Below, in pieces: positions 1 to 8,168 of a stretch of DNA of 64,000 nt (position 1 is its first letter; every line of letters starts with the position of its first letter). Source of the DNA: SIAQ01 sp964484265 (lineage in GTDB: Bacteria > Planctomycetota > Planctomycetia > Gemmatales > Gemmataceae); assembly GCA_964484265.1 (NCBI GenBank), contig CAZAFH010000028.1, positions 1 to 64,000 on the forward strand. The letters run 5' to 3'. Below the pieces are notes generated by a model that worked only from the letters and a program-made list of their open reading frames with translations, did no database searches and was not told the origin of the DNA. The translations under genes were made by a program, and so were the position numbers.

Positions 1-173
1 GATACTCGGCCTTTTGCAAGCAACAAATCACTTGCCCGTGCGTCAGGTTGCCCTCCCCCCCCGACCTCTTTCCCGGAGAGAGAGGGGAGAAAATGCTCAA
101 TACTTTTCGGATGAACGCAGCGTTTGGTTGTCATCAGCCCAGCCGCAGGGTCACGTCGATCGAGGTCGTAGGT

Positions 174-1589
174 TTACTTCACTTTCGCCAGCAATTCTTG
201 CCACGCGGCGATGATGGCGCGGGACGCATTCAGTTCGACATAGCTCGAACGAGCACGCCAGGTTTCGTAGCCGCCGAGGGCGTGTTGTTCGGGAGTCGGC
301 AGGTAGCCGTTATAGCCGTTGGCGAGCGAGACGGCGAAGGTCTGCTTCAAAGGACTCTTCGCCTTGATTTCGAGGCCGATCTCGACGAAGGTTTCGCACG
401 GATTGGCGACGACGCCAAGATTGCCGATGCGATGCGCCTGCAGGATCACTTTTACCCTGGGCGGATATTTCGCCAGCAGCACGGTCTCGCGGGCATAAAT
501 CTCCGGCTGCGATTTGAGTACCCCATATTTGGCGGCGGCGAGAATCTCGCGCGCTCGCTTGACATCGATTTCGTCGGGTAGGCGTACGCCGAGTTCGATT
601 TCTTTTTGCGAGGATTTCAGTTCGACCCAATCGTGATACTTGATTCCCTTGTGTGCATCGAACGCCGCCTTGGCGACGCTCTCGGCGACGATTCGGGCCT
701 GCTCGCCTTCCTTTCGCTTACCCGGACCGGCGGCGGCGAAATTGACGTTGTTGATATCGCCGCTCGTGCCGTTCGACATGGCGCCGACGAACGCCGGTTC
801 GATCTTGTCGGCCTGGAGCAGCGTCGCCATGCGCTCGGCGAACATCGCGAAGTAGTCGGCGGAAAGAGCGGGCACGCCGCCGACGTAGTGAAGCGAGTAA
901 TTGGCATAGAATGCGATCGGCTGGCCCTTGATCGACTTGACGGCAATAAAGGAAATCACCGGATCGATCGGACCGGCGGGCTTGACCAGATCCGGATGTT
1001 TGTATCCGGGATTCATCTTCACCTTGTCGGTCCCTTTGCCAAACGGATCCTTCAGCAATGCGGATCCGGGTTTTACATGCCAGCGGCGATTGAACAGCTG
1101 CGATTCGTCCTTGCCCGCGCCCCAGCCAATCTTGGCCGGCGCGAGCTGCTTATGGGCCTGCGCAATTCCTACGGCTATTTTCTGAGCGAGAAACTTCTTA
1201 TATGCTTCATCGGGGTCGCTCTGGAATACACCGGCGACAGTCGGCGCGGTGTGCGTGTGCGTTGCCGAGATGAGGATGCACTCCGGCGCGATTCCGGTGG
1301 CTTTCTGTGCGAGAAGTTTGGCTTCATCAGTCACTTCGCGTGGGATCATGCAGCTATCGCAGACAACGAGGGCGAGCTTCGCCTTGCCATCGTCGAGCAC
1401 GAGGCAGCGAGCGTGCAGGCGGTCGAACGCCTTGGTTGCGAGCCGATCCGCCATGCCGCCGTTGACGGAGATCGGGAATTTGGCGGGCGTGATGTCCTGA
1501 GCGTAAGCACCGGCACGGAAGACCTTGTCCTGTCCGAAGGATGTCGAGACGGCGATGGTCAACGCGAGGATGGTAATGACGGTTCGCAT
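174..1589 (-). CDS. Secreted neutral/alkaline ceramidase-like hydrolase
   Basis: The predicted 471-aa protein has an N-terminal signal peptide (hydrophobic stretch ending near SFGQ). Its body resembles the N-terminal catalytic domain of neutral/alkaline non-lysosomal ceramidases, which are zinc amidohydrolases that cleave N-acyl amide bonds. Supporting motifs are SATHTHTAPTV, a later SLHYVGG segment and NGYNGYLPTPEQ near the C-terminus; family members use histidines in such motifs for zinc. Planctomycetes carry many copies of this family with unknown substrates, so ceramide itself is not implied. The start at 1589 was chosen because the signal peptide begins there; the reading frame stays open further upstream without protein-like sequence. 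The gene is divergent from the SDR gene, about 170 bp away. Confidence 0.85.
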   Translation of the reverse strand: MRTVITILALTIAVSTSFGQDKVFRAGAYAQDITPAKFPISVNGGMADRLATKAFDRLHARCLVLDDGKAKLALVVCDSCMIPREVTDEAKLLAQKATGIAPECILISATHTHTAPTVAGVFQSDPDEAYKKFLAQKIAVGIAQAHKQLAPAKIGWGAGKDESQLFNRRWHVKPGSALLKDPFGKGTDKVKMNPGYKHPDLVKPAGPIDPVISFIAVKSIKGQPIAFYANYSLHYVGGVPALSADYFAMFAERMATLLQADKIEPAFVGAMSNGTSGDINNVNFAAAGPGKRKEGEQARIVAESVAKAAFDAHKGIKYHDWVELKSSQKEIELGVRLPDEIDVKRAREILAAAKYGVLKSQPEIYARETVLLAKYPPRVKVILQAHRIGNLGVVANPCETFVEIGLEIKAKSPLKQTFAVSLANGYNGYLPTPEQHALGGYETWRARSSYVELNASRAIIAAWQELLAKVK

Positions 1590-1762
1590 CGTGGTTCCTG
1601 CCTGTGGTACGTGGTGCCTTCGCCGAGGCCCGGCGATATTGCGAGTGTATTGACGCCGCCGCATATCGCAAGCCGCCCAGTTCGCCTTGTTCGCCGTTGC
1701 CATGAGATGATATATGCATTGCATGGGAATATTTGTCAAATGGCGCCAAGGATGGAATCGAA

Positions 1763-2593
1763 ATGCGTTTCGCCAATAAAGTCGCAATCATTACCGGCGC
1801 GTCGAGCGGGCTTGGCCTGCAACTCGCGAAAACACTGGCGGCGGAGGGTGCGACTGTCGGCGTACTCGCGCGGCGCAAAGACCGGCTGGACGCCCTTGTC
1901 GCCGAGATTCAGGCTACGGGCGGCCGCGCTGCCGCAGTTGCTGCCGATGTCGGCGATCGCGAGCAGACCGTTGCCGCGATCCACTTGCTTCGCGATCAGC
2001 TAGGACCAGTCGATCTGCTCATCGCGAATTCCGGCGTTGGCAGGCCGACGTTCATCGATCCGATCAATCACGCGGACATCGACGCAATGTTCAAGATCAA
2101 CACGATGGGCGTGATCTACTCGATCGAGGCGGTTCTGCCCGAGATGATCCAGCGCCGCAAGGGCCATATTTCCGCGATATCGAGCTTGGCGTCGCACCTG
2201 GCGATGCCCGGTGAATCGGGCTATTGCGCGAGCAAGCTTGCGGTGAATATGTATCTCGACTGCTTACGCATCCAGATGCGCGAATTCGGCATCGACGTGA
2301 CAACGATCTGCCCCGGCTTCATCGAAACACCGATGACTGCGGGGAACACGTTCTCGATGCCTTGGCTGATGAAGGTGGACTCGGCAGCGCAGCGCATCGT
2401 TCATGCTCTTCATCGCAAGAAAAAAGTCTATAACTTCCCTTGGCAACTTTACAGTCTCATCCGATTCGCGCGTTGGTTGCCGGATTGGGTGATCGCCTGG
2501 GCGCTGGATGGCAAAGCCGGGGCGCCAATTCCCGATACGCTGCCGATGCCTGCGCCCGAGTCGCCGCCGACACCGCGCCGCCGCGCTGGGTGA
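1763..2593 (+). CDS. Short-chain dehydrogenase/reductase
   Basis: A 276-aa classical SDR oxidoreductase using NAD(P)H. The dinucleotide motif TGASSGLG lies about 12 residues from the start, followed by an NSGVG variant of the NAG motif, an ISS segment carrying the likely catalytic serine, and YCASK (the YxxxK catalytic pair). ARRKDR after the second beta strand suggests NADP preference, which is an inference. The C-terminal tail (about residues 225-276) is extended and proline-rich at the end. The ATG at 1763 places the first beta strand (KVAIITG) at the usual distance; an upstream TTG would add ten unrelated residues. The substrate is unknown. Confidence 0.9.
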   Translation: MRFANKVAIITGASSGLGLQLAKTLAAEGATVGVLARRKDRLDALVAEIQATGGRAAAVAADVGDREQTVAAIHLLRDQLGPVDLLIANSGVGRPTFIDPINHADIDAMFKINTMGVIYSIEAVLPEMIQRRKGHISAISSLASHLAMPGESGYCASKLAVNMYLDCLRIQMREFGIDVTTICPGFIETPMTAGNTFSMPWLMKVDSAAQRIVHALHRKKKVYNFPWQLYSLIRFARWLPDWVIAWALDGKAGAPIPDTLPMPAPESPPTPRRRAG

Positions 2594-2626
2594 ATCAATA
2601 TCGCAATCCACCAGGGAGATACAACG

Positions 2627-3583
2627 ATGCCGTCGAAATTTACACGCCGCAACTTCATCGCCGCCGGCGCCGCCGGGGTCGCGCTATCCACAGTGCCCGA
2701 GCACGCCATCGCCGCCCAGCCGGCTCAGCCAGAAAAGCGTGATCCGACTCGTTTTCAGGTGTCGTGCATGACCCTGCCCTATTCGGGTTTTTCCCTAGCA
2801 CGCGCATTGCAAGGCTTGCGCACGGCCGGCTATTCGTACGTCGCCTGGGGCACGACACACATGGAGGACGGTAAACGCGTGCCGATCCTCGCCGCCGATG
2901 CACCGCCGGTCCGGGCACGCGACCTGGCGGCACGTTGCCGAGACATGGGGCTGGAACCGGTGATGATGTTCTCCGGCATCTATCCCGAGCACAAGGACGG
3001 CTTCACCGTGCTGCGCCAGCGCGTCCTGCAAGCCGCCGCCGGGCGCGTGCCACAAGTGCTGACGTTCGGCCACACGCGCGGCGGCAACGAAAAGCTCTGG
3101 GTCGAACGCTTCAAACAGCTCGCACCAATTTGCCGGGATAACAACGTGATGCTCGTTGTAAAGCAGCACGGCGGCGAGACGGGCACGGGAGCGGCATGTG
3201 CTCGCATCACCCGCGAAGTCAATCATTCCCACATCAAAGTCAACTACGACGCCGGCAATGTCATGGACTATCTCAACGGCAAAGTCAACCCGCTCGAAGA
3301 CCTGCGGGCATGCGCCAGCGAGGTCCGCAGCTTTTGCATCAAGGACCACCGCTTCTTCCCCGAACCGCACCAGGACTGCGGCCCCGGCTTCGGCGAAATC
3401 GATCACTACCGCATGCTGAACCTCGTCGCCCACACCGGCCTGACGATGTCGCTCTCTTGCGAAAACATCTTCGCCCCCGCCGTCCCCCGCCCCAGCAAAC
3501 CCGAAGGCATCGACGCCCTGGCGAGACGGGCACGCGAGTACCTGGAACTGGTGATCCAGGCGATTCAGCGGCCGGCGAGGTGA
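2627..3583 (+). CDS. Tat-exported sugar phosphate isomerase/epimerase-like TIM-barrel protein
   Basis: A 318-aa protein starting with a twin-arginine signal (TRRNFIAAGAAG, then a cleavable Ala-rich stretch to about residue 30), so it is probably exported folded. The rest fits the AP-endonuclease-2-like TIM barrel of sugar phosphate isomerases/epimerases, which use a divalent metal held by Glu/His/Asp. Candidate ligand segments are VVKQHGGETGTG, NYDAGNVMDY and IKDHRFFPEPHQ. It follows the SDR by 33 bp in the same direction and may be co-transcribed. Secreted members of this family are common in planctomycetes and linked to sugar metabolism; the exact reaction cannot be assigned. Confidence 0.85.
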   Translation: MPSKFTRRNFIAAGAAGVALSTVPEHAIAAQPAQPEKRDPTRFQVSCMTLPYSGFSLARALQGLRTAGYSYVAWGTTHMEDGKRVPILAADAPPVRARDLAARCRDMGLEPVMMFSGIYPEHKDGFTVLRQRVLQAAAGRVPQVLTFGHTRGGNEKLWVERFKQLAPICRDNNVMLVVKQHGGETGTGAACARITREVNHSHIKVNYDAGNVMDYLNGKVNPLEDLRACASEVRSFCIKDHRFFPEPHQDCGPGFGEIDHYRMLNLVAHTGLTMSLSCENIFAPAVPRPSKPEGIDALARRAREYLELVIQAIQRPAR

Positions 3584-3587
3584 GAAT

Positions 3588-3618
3588 TGTTGACAGGTGA
3601 CTTGTCAACAGTTAGGCT
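3588..3618 (+). promoter_or_regulatory. Promoter with palindromic operator ahead of hicBA
   Basis: A perfect 8-bp inverted repeat (TGTTGACA, 7-nt spacer, TGTCAACA) spans 3588-3610, about 50 bp before hicB. The left arm contains a consensus -35 hexamer, TTGACA (3590-3595). A weak -10-like TAGGCT lies 17 bp further on (3613-3618). HicB-type antitoxins usually repress their own operon by binding such palindromes, so this is a candidate autoregulatory site. The palindrome is seen directly; promoter and operator roles are inferred. Confidence 0.55.
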
Positions 3619-3657
3619 AAATAACGGCTCGCCGGATTGTTTCGTTCGGAGGAAGAC

Positions 3658-3873
3658 ATGCGTAACGAATTCACCGCGATCATCGAAAAGGAAGCCGGGT
3701 GGTATATCGCGTACTGCCCAGAAATCCCTGGCGCGAATGGCCAGGGTCGCACGATGAATCAGTGCCGAAAAAGCCTAGCGCAGGCCATCGCGCTGATACT
3801 GGAAGATCGACGCGAAGACGGCTTGCGCGGCGTACCCAAAAGCGCCATCCGCGAAATGGTAACTGTCGAATGA
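3658..3873 (+). CDS. hicB: HicB family antitoxin
   Basis: A 71-aa protein matching the partially degraded RNase-H-like fold of HicB antitoxins: it opens with EFTAIIEKEAGWYIAYCPEIP and continues with GANGQGRT, then a helix ending in ILEDRRED. It neutralises the HicA mRNA interferase encoded next door. The start at 3658 follows a strong GGAGGAA ribosome-binding site at 3648-3654; the frame is open seven codons further upstream. No separate C-terminal DNA-binding domain is visible, so repression may need HicA, a dimer, or the XRE protein encoded two genes downstream. The stop overlaps the hicA start (ATGA), implying translational coupling. Confidence 0.93.
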   Translation: MRNEFTAIIEKEAGWYIAYCPEIPGANGQGRTMNQCRKSLAQAIALILEDRREDGLRGVPKSAIREMVTVE

Positions 3874-4064
3874 AACGCATGGCCCTTCTCAAGCACCTGC
3901 GTAAACTTGGCTGCATCCTCAAGCGTGAAGGACGTGGCCATTCACTTCGGCACAACCCGCAGACAGGCCATAGCGAAGCTGTTCCGCGCCACACCGAGAT
4001 ACCGGATATACTCGCACGCAAAATATGCCGGTGTTTGTCGATACCGGAAATTGGGAAAGAATAA
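3870..4064 (+). CDS. hicA: HicA family mRNA interferase toxin
   Basis: A 64-aa HicA toxin with a small dsRBD-like fold that cleaves mRNA on the ribosome or free. The signature features are LLKHLRKLGC, REGRGHS with the presumed catalytic histidine, the PRHTEI segment, and LARKICRCLSIP at the end, all in the usual order. It overlaps hicB by four bases. The antitoxin-first order (hicB before hicA) is the reverse of the E. coli order but is common in other bacteria. The sequence looks intact, so the toxin is probably functional. Confidence 0.93.
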   Translation: MKRMALLKHLRKLGCILKREGRGHSLRHNPQTGHSEAVPRHTEIPDILARKICRCLSIPEIGKE

Positions 4065-4070
4065 AATTCG

Positions 4071-4394
4071 ATGAACCCCATCCGCACCCCCGAACAGCGA
4101 GCCGAGGAAGCCGCCATTCGCCAGCAGCACGCGGCCAATCCTGTGACGCAGCGACCCGCGAGCGCGATTACTTCGCAGAACTTCGCAGCGATCCTGTCCT
4201 TGCTCGCGAAGTTCAAAGCCGCACGCGAATCGCAAGGCCTGACGTTGGCGGAAGTCGCCGAGCGCATGGGCATTGATGCTCCCGCACTCTCTTGCCTGGA
4301 GACCGGCAAGGTGCTGAATCCGACGCTCGCCACCCTCCACAAATGGGCCGACGCGCTCGGTCGAAAGGTTCACGCGGAGTTGGTCTCGGTTTGA
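4071..4394 (+). CDS. XRE-family helix-turn-helix protein in the hicBA operon
   Basis: A 107-aa protein with a C-terminal Cro/C1-type HTH (about residues 48-105: LTLAEVAERMGIDAPALSCLE, then a helix ending KWADALGRKV). The N-terminal 45 residues are polar and rich in Ala, Gln and Glu. It begins six bases after hicA in the same direction, so it is very likely the third gene of the module. It may supply the DNA-binding function that the short HicB lacks, or be an independent regulator. Confidence 0.85.
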   Translation: MNPIRTPEQRAEEAAIRQQHAANPVTQRPASAITSQNFAAILSLLAKFKAARESQGLTLAEVAERMGIDAPALSCLETGKVLNPTLATLHKWADALGRKVHAELVSV

Positions 4395-4442
4395 AGGAAA
4401 TTGTTCCATTGTCTGAGCAACATTATCCTCGAGCGGAATCTG

Positions 4443-5555
4443 ATGACTTCCCATCCCCTCTTCTCAGCGATTCTGCTCATTCTCATCGTCATTTATTCAA
4501 CGACGTCGAATGAATTTTCCGGCCGCCTGCCGGCAGGGCTCAGCAATCCCGCGCCGCCGATTCCTGAGTATCCCGATCATACCGATTTGACGAAGGTGCG
4601 TGATCGCGCCGGCGTCTTGCGGCCGATCCAAAGTGTCGCCGATTGGCAGTTGCGCCGGCAGCACGTGCTCGCGAGCATGGAGCGAGTGATGGGGGCGCTG
4701 CCTGGTCCGGTGCGGCGTGTTCCGTTGGATGTTAAAGTCTTGGACGAGGTGAAGGTTGGCACGCTGCTTCGCCGCAAGATCACGTTTCAGTCCGATCCCG
4801 ACGATCGCGTGCCGGCGTACATTTTTCTGCCGCCAAACGAGGGCAAGAAAAAGCTCCCTGCGGTGCTTTGTTTGCATCAGACGACCGCAGTCGGAATGGA
4901 CGAACCCGCAGGCATTCGTGGCAATGCCGACTTGAAGTACGCGCTTGATTTAGCGGAGCGCGGGTTCATCACGATCGTTCCGGAGTATCCGTCGTTTGGC
5001 ACGTACAAGTTCGACTTCAAGGCGAAGACCGCTTACGTCAGCGGAACGATGAAGGCGATTTGGGACAACATCCGCGCCGTCGACGTGCTGGAAACGATGC
5101 CCGAGGTGGACGCCAGTCGCATCGGTGCGATCGGGCATTCGCTCGGCGGGCACAACGCGATGTTCACGGCTGCGTTCGAGCCACGTATTCGGTGCATCGT
5201 GTCGAGTTGCGGCTTCACGACGTTTCGCAAGGACGATATGCCAAGCTGGACCGGGCCGCGATACATGCCGCGCATCAAGACACAGTTTAGCAACGACGCA
5301 CGCAAGGTTCCGTTCGATTTCCAGGAGATCGTGGCATCATTCGCCCCGCGGCCTTTCTTGGCGTGTGCGGCGGAGAAGGACACTGACTTCGACGTGAGCG
5401 GCGTGCGCGATGTGATGAAGGCGGCAGCTGCGATCTATCGATTGCATGGCGCTGAATCGAAGCTGGAAGCATTTTACCCGCCGGGGCCGCATGCCTTTCC
5501 GCTGGAAGCGAGGCGGCGGGCGTATGCGTTTTTGGATAGGCATTTGTCACCGTAG
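4443..5555 (+). CDS. Secreted alpha/beta hydrolase (dienelactone hydrolase/acetyl xylan esterase-like)
   Basis: A 370-aa protein with a hydrophobic N-terminal signal (about residues 6-22). The alpha/beta hydrolase core contains the nucleophile elbow GHSLGGH with Ser233, an upstream strand ending LCLHQTT (oxyanion region), a later CAAEKDTDFDV segment likely carrying the acidic residue, and PGPHAFP with the catalytic histidine. Planctomycetes encode many such exported esterases acting on acylated polysaccharides or esters; the substrate here is unknown. The start at 4443 places the signal peptide directly at the N-terminus. Confidence 0.85.
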   Translation: MTSHPLFSAILLILIVIYSTTSNEFSGRLPAGLSNPAPPIPEYPDHTDLTKVRDRAGVLRPIQSVADWQLRRQHVLASMERVMGALPGPVRRVPLDVKVLDEVKVGTLLRRKITFQSDPDDRVPAYIFLPPNEGKKKLPAVLCLHQTTAVGMDEPAGIRGNADLKYALDLAERGFITIVPEYPSFGTYKFDFKAKTAYVSGTMKAIWDNIRAVDVLETMPEVDASRIGAIGHSLGGHNAMFTAAFEPRIRCIVSSCGFTTFRKDDMPSWTGPRYMPRIKTQFSNDARKVPFDFQEIVASFAPRPFLACAAEKDTDFDVSGVRDVMKAAAAIYRLHGAESKLEAFYPPGPHAFPLEARRRAYAFLDRHLSP

Positions 5556-5664
5556 TCATCACGCTCCGCGTGATGAATTTGACGGAAATCGAAGCCTGCA
5601 CCATAGTCATCACGCTCCGCGTGATGAATTTGACTCTAATCCATCACGCGGAGCGTGATGGCTA
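5553..5664. repeat. Three copies of a palindromic repeat (catcacgc-tcc-gcgtgatg)
   Basis: Two identical 31-bp direct copies lie at 5553-5583 and 5604-5634, each containing the 19-bp near-perfect palindrome CATCACGCTCCGCGTGATG. A third copy in inverted orientation is at 5642-5664 and ends GGCTA. The cluster fills the convergent gap between the hydrolase and dapF; the first copy begins at the hydrolase TAG stop. It could form hairpins and act as a bidirectional terminator, but no U-run is present. Confidence 0.85.
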
Positions 5665-5670
5665 CGGTAA

Positions 5671-6501
5671 TTACTCCGCCCACTCGCCGCTGAAAACCTC
5701 GACGGCCGGGCCTGTCATGTAAACGTGGTTGTCGGCCTCGGACCAGTGCAGTTGCAGATCGCCGCCGGTCAGGTGCGCGGTGATCTTGCGGTCGGTGCGA
5801 CCCGTCAACACGCCGGCGACGCAGACGGCACACGCGCCGGTACCGCATGCGAGCGTCTCGCCGGACCCTCGCTCCCACACGCGGAAGGTGACGTCGTCAC
5901 GGCGATTCACCTTCACGAATTCGACGTTCGTTCGTCTAGGAAAAATCGCATCCTTCTCGACCTTCGGGCCAACTCCGAGCACCAGGTGATCGGTTATCTC
6001 GTTCACAAAAATGATACAGTGCGGGTTGCCCATTGACACACAGGTCGCGGTCAAATCGTACCCTGGCAGCGCGACATTGATCGGTGGATGGCCGGGCAGC
6101 GTCGTCGGGATTTTGCCGGCATCGAGGATCGGCTCTCCCATGTTGACGCGGACCTGCTGCACTTTTCCCGCGTGCACTTCGAGATCGAGCGCGAGCACGC
6201 CGCGGCCTGTTTCAATGGCCAGCGTGGGTTTCTTGGCGATGCCGTGATCGTAGACATACTTGGCGACGCAGCGAATGCCGTTCCCGCACATCTCGGACTC
6301 GCTGCCGTCGGCGTTGAACATCCGCATGCGTGCGTCGGCACGCTCCGACGGGCAAATCAGAATCAAGCCATCGCCGCCAACGCCGAAATGACGATCGGCG
6401 ATCCGCTGGCTGAGCTTGGCGGGATCGACCGGCGGCTTCTGGTTTACGCAATCGACGTAGACGTAATCGTTGCCGCAACCTTGCATCTTGGTGAATCGCA
6501 T
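5671..6501 (-). CDS. dapF: Diaminopimelate epimerase
   Basis: A 276-aa cytoplasmic enzyme that interconverts LL- and meso-diaminopimelate in lysine and peptidoglycan precursor synthesis. Both catalytic cysteines are present in canonical context: Cys72 in EMCGNGIRC and Cys219 in LACGTGACA. The opening KMQGCGNDYVYVD is also typical. Length matches the family. Its presence implies DAP synthesis, consistent with peptidoglycan in planctomycetes. No other lysine gene is adjacent. Start ATG at 6501. Confidence 0.97.
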   Translation of the reverse strand: MRFTKMQGCGNDYVYVDCVNQKPPVDPAKLSQRIADRHFGVGGDGLILICPSERADARMRMFNADGSESEMCGNGIRCVAKYVYDHGIAKKPTLAIETGRGVLALDLEVHAGKVQQVRVNMGEPILDAGKIPTTLPGHPPINVALPGYDLTATCVSMGNPHCIIFVNEITDHLVLGVGPKVEKDAIFPRRTNVEFVKVNRRDDVTFRVWERGSGETLACGTGACAVCVAGVLTGRTDRKITAHLTGGDLQLHWSEADNHVYMTGPAVEVFSGEWAE

Positions 6502-6544
6502 GAGGAAGACTCGATCGGAATGTTATTCCCGTGAGAGCGACGTT

Positions 6545-6574
6545 GAGCGCTATAAGCCGCAAGCGGCAAAACGG
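6545..6574. repeat. Single-arm copy of the GAGCGCTAAGCCGCAAGCGGC repeat family
   Basis: The segment GAGCGCTATAAGCCGCAAGC followed by GGCAAAACGG matches the arm of the inverted repeats at 19043-19097 and 38671-38730 with a small insertion. Here only one arm is present, in the divergent gap between dapF and the PKD gene. The 230-bp gap otherwise shows nothing recognisable. Confidence 0.7.
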
Positions 6575-6733
6575 GATGTTAATGCTCTATTTTTCCATTT
6601 TACCGCCAAGCTTGCCTCAATCAACGGGTCTCGCTGTTTTGCCATGCTCGCGAAAAGTGCTCTCGACATTGCGAGCCGATTTTTCGTATGGTTCCCAAAA
6701 GGTTTTTCGATTCGGTCAAGGAGAGGGCCAGCG

Positions 6734-8152
6734 ATGGGAAATGAAAATGAAGCCGGCGTGAAGGGAACCATTTCCGGCTGGATCAAAGCTGGCATCACCA
6801 GCGTGCTCGGATTGGTCTCCGGCGCCGTGTTGATGTATGGAAGCTCGCTGGTTAATAACGTCATCAAGCCCGGAAAACCCGTGCCCAATTTTTCCGTGCA
6901 GGTCACCGGATCGCTGGTGAATTTCAACAATCGATCGACAAGCGGCACCCAGGGCTGGTGGGACTTCGGCGACGGCAGCGCGCTGGAGCCGTATGATCCG
7001 AAAATCAGCAATGTGCAGCACACCTACGGCAAGCCCGGCACATACAACGTCAAGCTGGCGCTGCGGAATCTCGTGGGCGAGGAAGCCGATCGCACGGTCG
7101 CGGTCGTCGTTGAAGATAACACGCCGCCGTCGCCCGAGATTACCATGTTTCAGCTAATTCCGATCACGCCGGGCGAGCGCGCGCCAGCCGTCTATCGGCT
7201 CGTGAGCAAAATCAAGAATGCGAAGTTCTGCATCCTTTCCACGGGCGACGAACGCCCGCTTCAAATCATCGAGGATGTCGCGACTCAGGAACGCTACATC
7301 ACGTTCGACGAGATGGGTTCCTTCACCGTTCGCCTGGCGGCTGTTAGCGGTAAAAATGCTGTCGAGAAATCCCAGACGGTGTTCGTCAGTCCAAACGAAG
7401 GCAAACAACCGCTGGCCAAATTGCGTGCGGAATACACCATCGCCAAGGTTTCCAGACCGATAAAAACGTGGTATCTCGCCTGCGATTGGCAAGGCGGGAA
7501 AGACGACGCGACCTCAGCATTTCGCAGGGAAAGTACGATCCTTAAGGCGGGCCATATCGAGAGCGTGACACTGCTCAATCAACCCGATGCCAAGGACCCG
7601 GTGCGCAACGTAAAAGTCGAGATCTCTCCAGATAAATCCCATGTCATCGTGACGGGCGAGTTGGTGAAGCCGAAGAATTGGCTGCCGACAGCCTCGGCTC
7701 CGCCCATCTGGCATGCACAAATTCGTGCCCAGCTCGTATTTCGATCCCAGCCGCAGAAGGTTCAATGCGATGACGTGGTGATGGCGCTGACGATGAACTC
7801 AACGACGAAGGTGCCGATGCAGCCGCTTCAGAACGGTTGGGAGATCGTCGAAAAGAAGGTCAGCCTGGAGATCTGGGATGGCCAGCGCAAGGCCTGGGAC
7901 GGATGCGACGGCGTCAATGGTGCTCGCCTGTCGTTGATGAATCAGCCGTGCATCGTATCGGCGACGCCGCAGGCCGACGGATTCGTGGTGAAGATCGACG
8001 CCCCGAATCTGCCGCCGGCAAAGAACCCGCTCTCCCCGGTCGCGCCGCCGGTGACGGTACTGTCGCCACCCGTCACGCCGATAGGTCCCGTCGTGCGACC
8101 TGCCAGCTTCGATCGCCGCATGCTCGAATTCCGCATCCGGGACAAGAAATGA
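6734..8152 (+). CDS. Membrane-anchored PKD-domain protein
   Basis: A 472-aa protein with one N-terminal transmembrane helix (about residues 14-37, GWIKAGITSVLGLVSGAVLM) and no cleavage site evident, followed by a PKD/Ig-like domain (about 50-125) with the signature WWDFGDGS. The remaining 350 residues have beta-rich character and a Pro/Val-rich segment near 430-455. I recognise no enzymatic motif. The ATG at 6734 follows AAGGAGA at 6718-6724; the frame is open upstream to 6470 but that stretch overlaps dapF and is not protein-like. It is probably a periplasmic adhesion or structural protein. Confidence 0.75.
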   Translation: MGNENEAGVKGTISGWIKAGITSVLGLVSGAVLMYGSSLVNNVIKPGKPVPNFSVQVTGSLVNFNNRSTSGTQGWWDFGDGSALEPYDPKISNVQHTYGKPGTYNVKLALRNLVGEEADRTVAVVVEDNTPPSPEITMFQLIPITPGERAPAVYRLVSKIKNAKFCILSTGDERPLQIIEDVATQERYITFDEMGSFTVRLAAVSGKNAVEKSQTVFVSPNEGKQPLAKLRAEYTIAKVSRPIKTWYLACDWQGGKDDATSAFRRESTILKAGHIESVTLLNQPDAKDPVRNVKVEISPDKSHVIVTGELVKPKNWLPTASAPPIWHAQIRAQLVFRSQPQKVQCDDVVMALTMNSTTKVPMQPLQNGWEIVEKKVSLEIWDGQRKAWDGCDGVNGARLSLMNQPCIVSATPQADGFVVKIDAPNLPPAKNPLSPVAPPVTVLSPPVTPIGPVVRPASFDRRMLEFRIRDKK

Positions 8153-8168
8153 CGCGGGCAATGCCGAC

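Noticed and set aside
53..97. C-rich then G-rich stretch at the window start, resembling an inverted repeat
   Set aside because: The arms pair poorly and the region is cut by the window edge, so no element can be defined.
606..2003. A 465-codon plus-strand open frame covering the ceramidase-like gene and part of the SDR gene
   Set aside because: It runs antisense to one real gene and out of frame with another; no domain is visible.
5553..5664. CRISPR-like repeat spacing
   Set aside because: Only two direct copies with one 20-nt gap, the repeat is a full palindrome and no cas gene is nearby.
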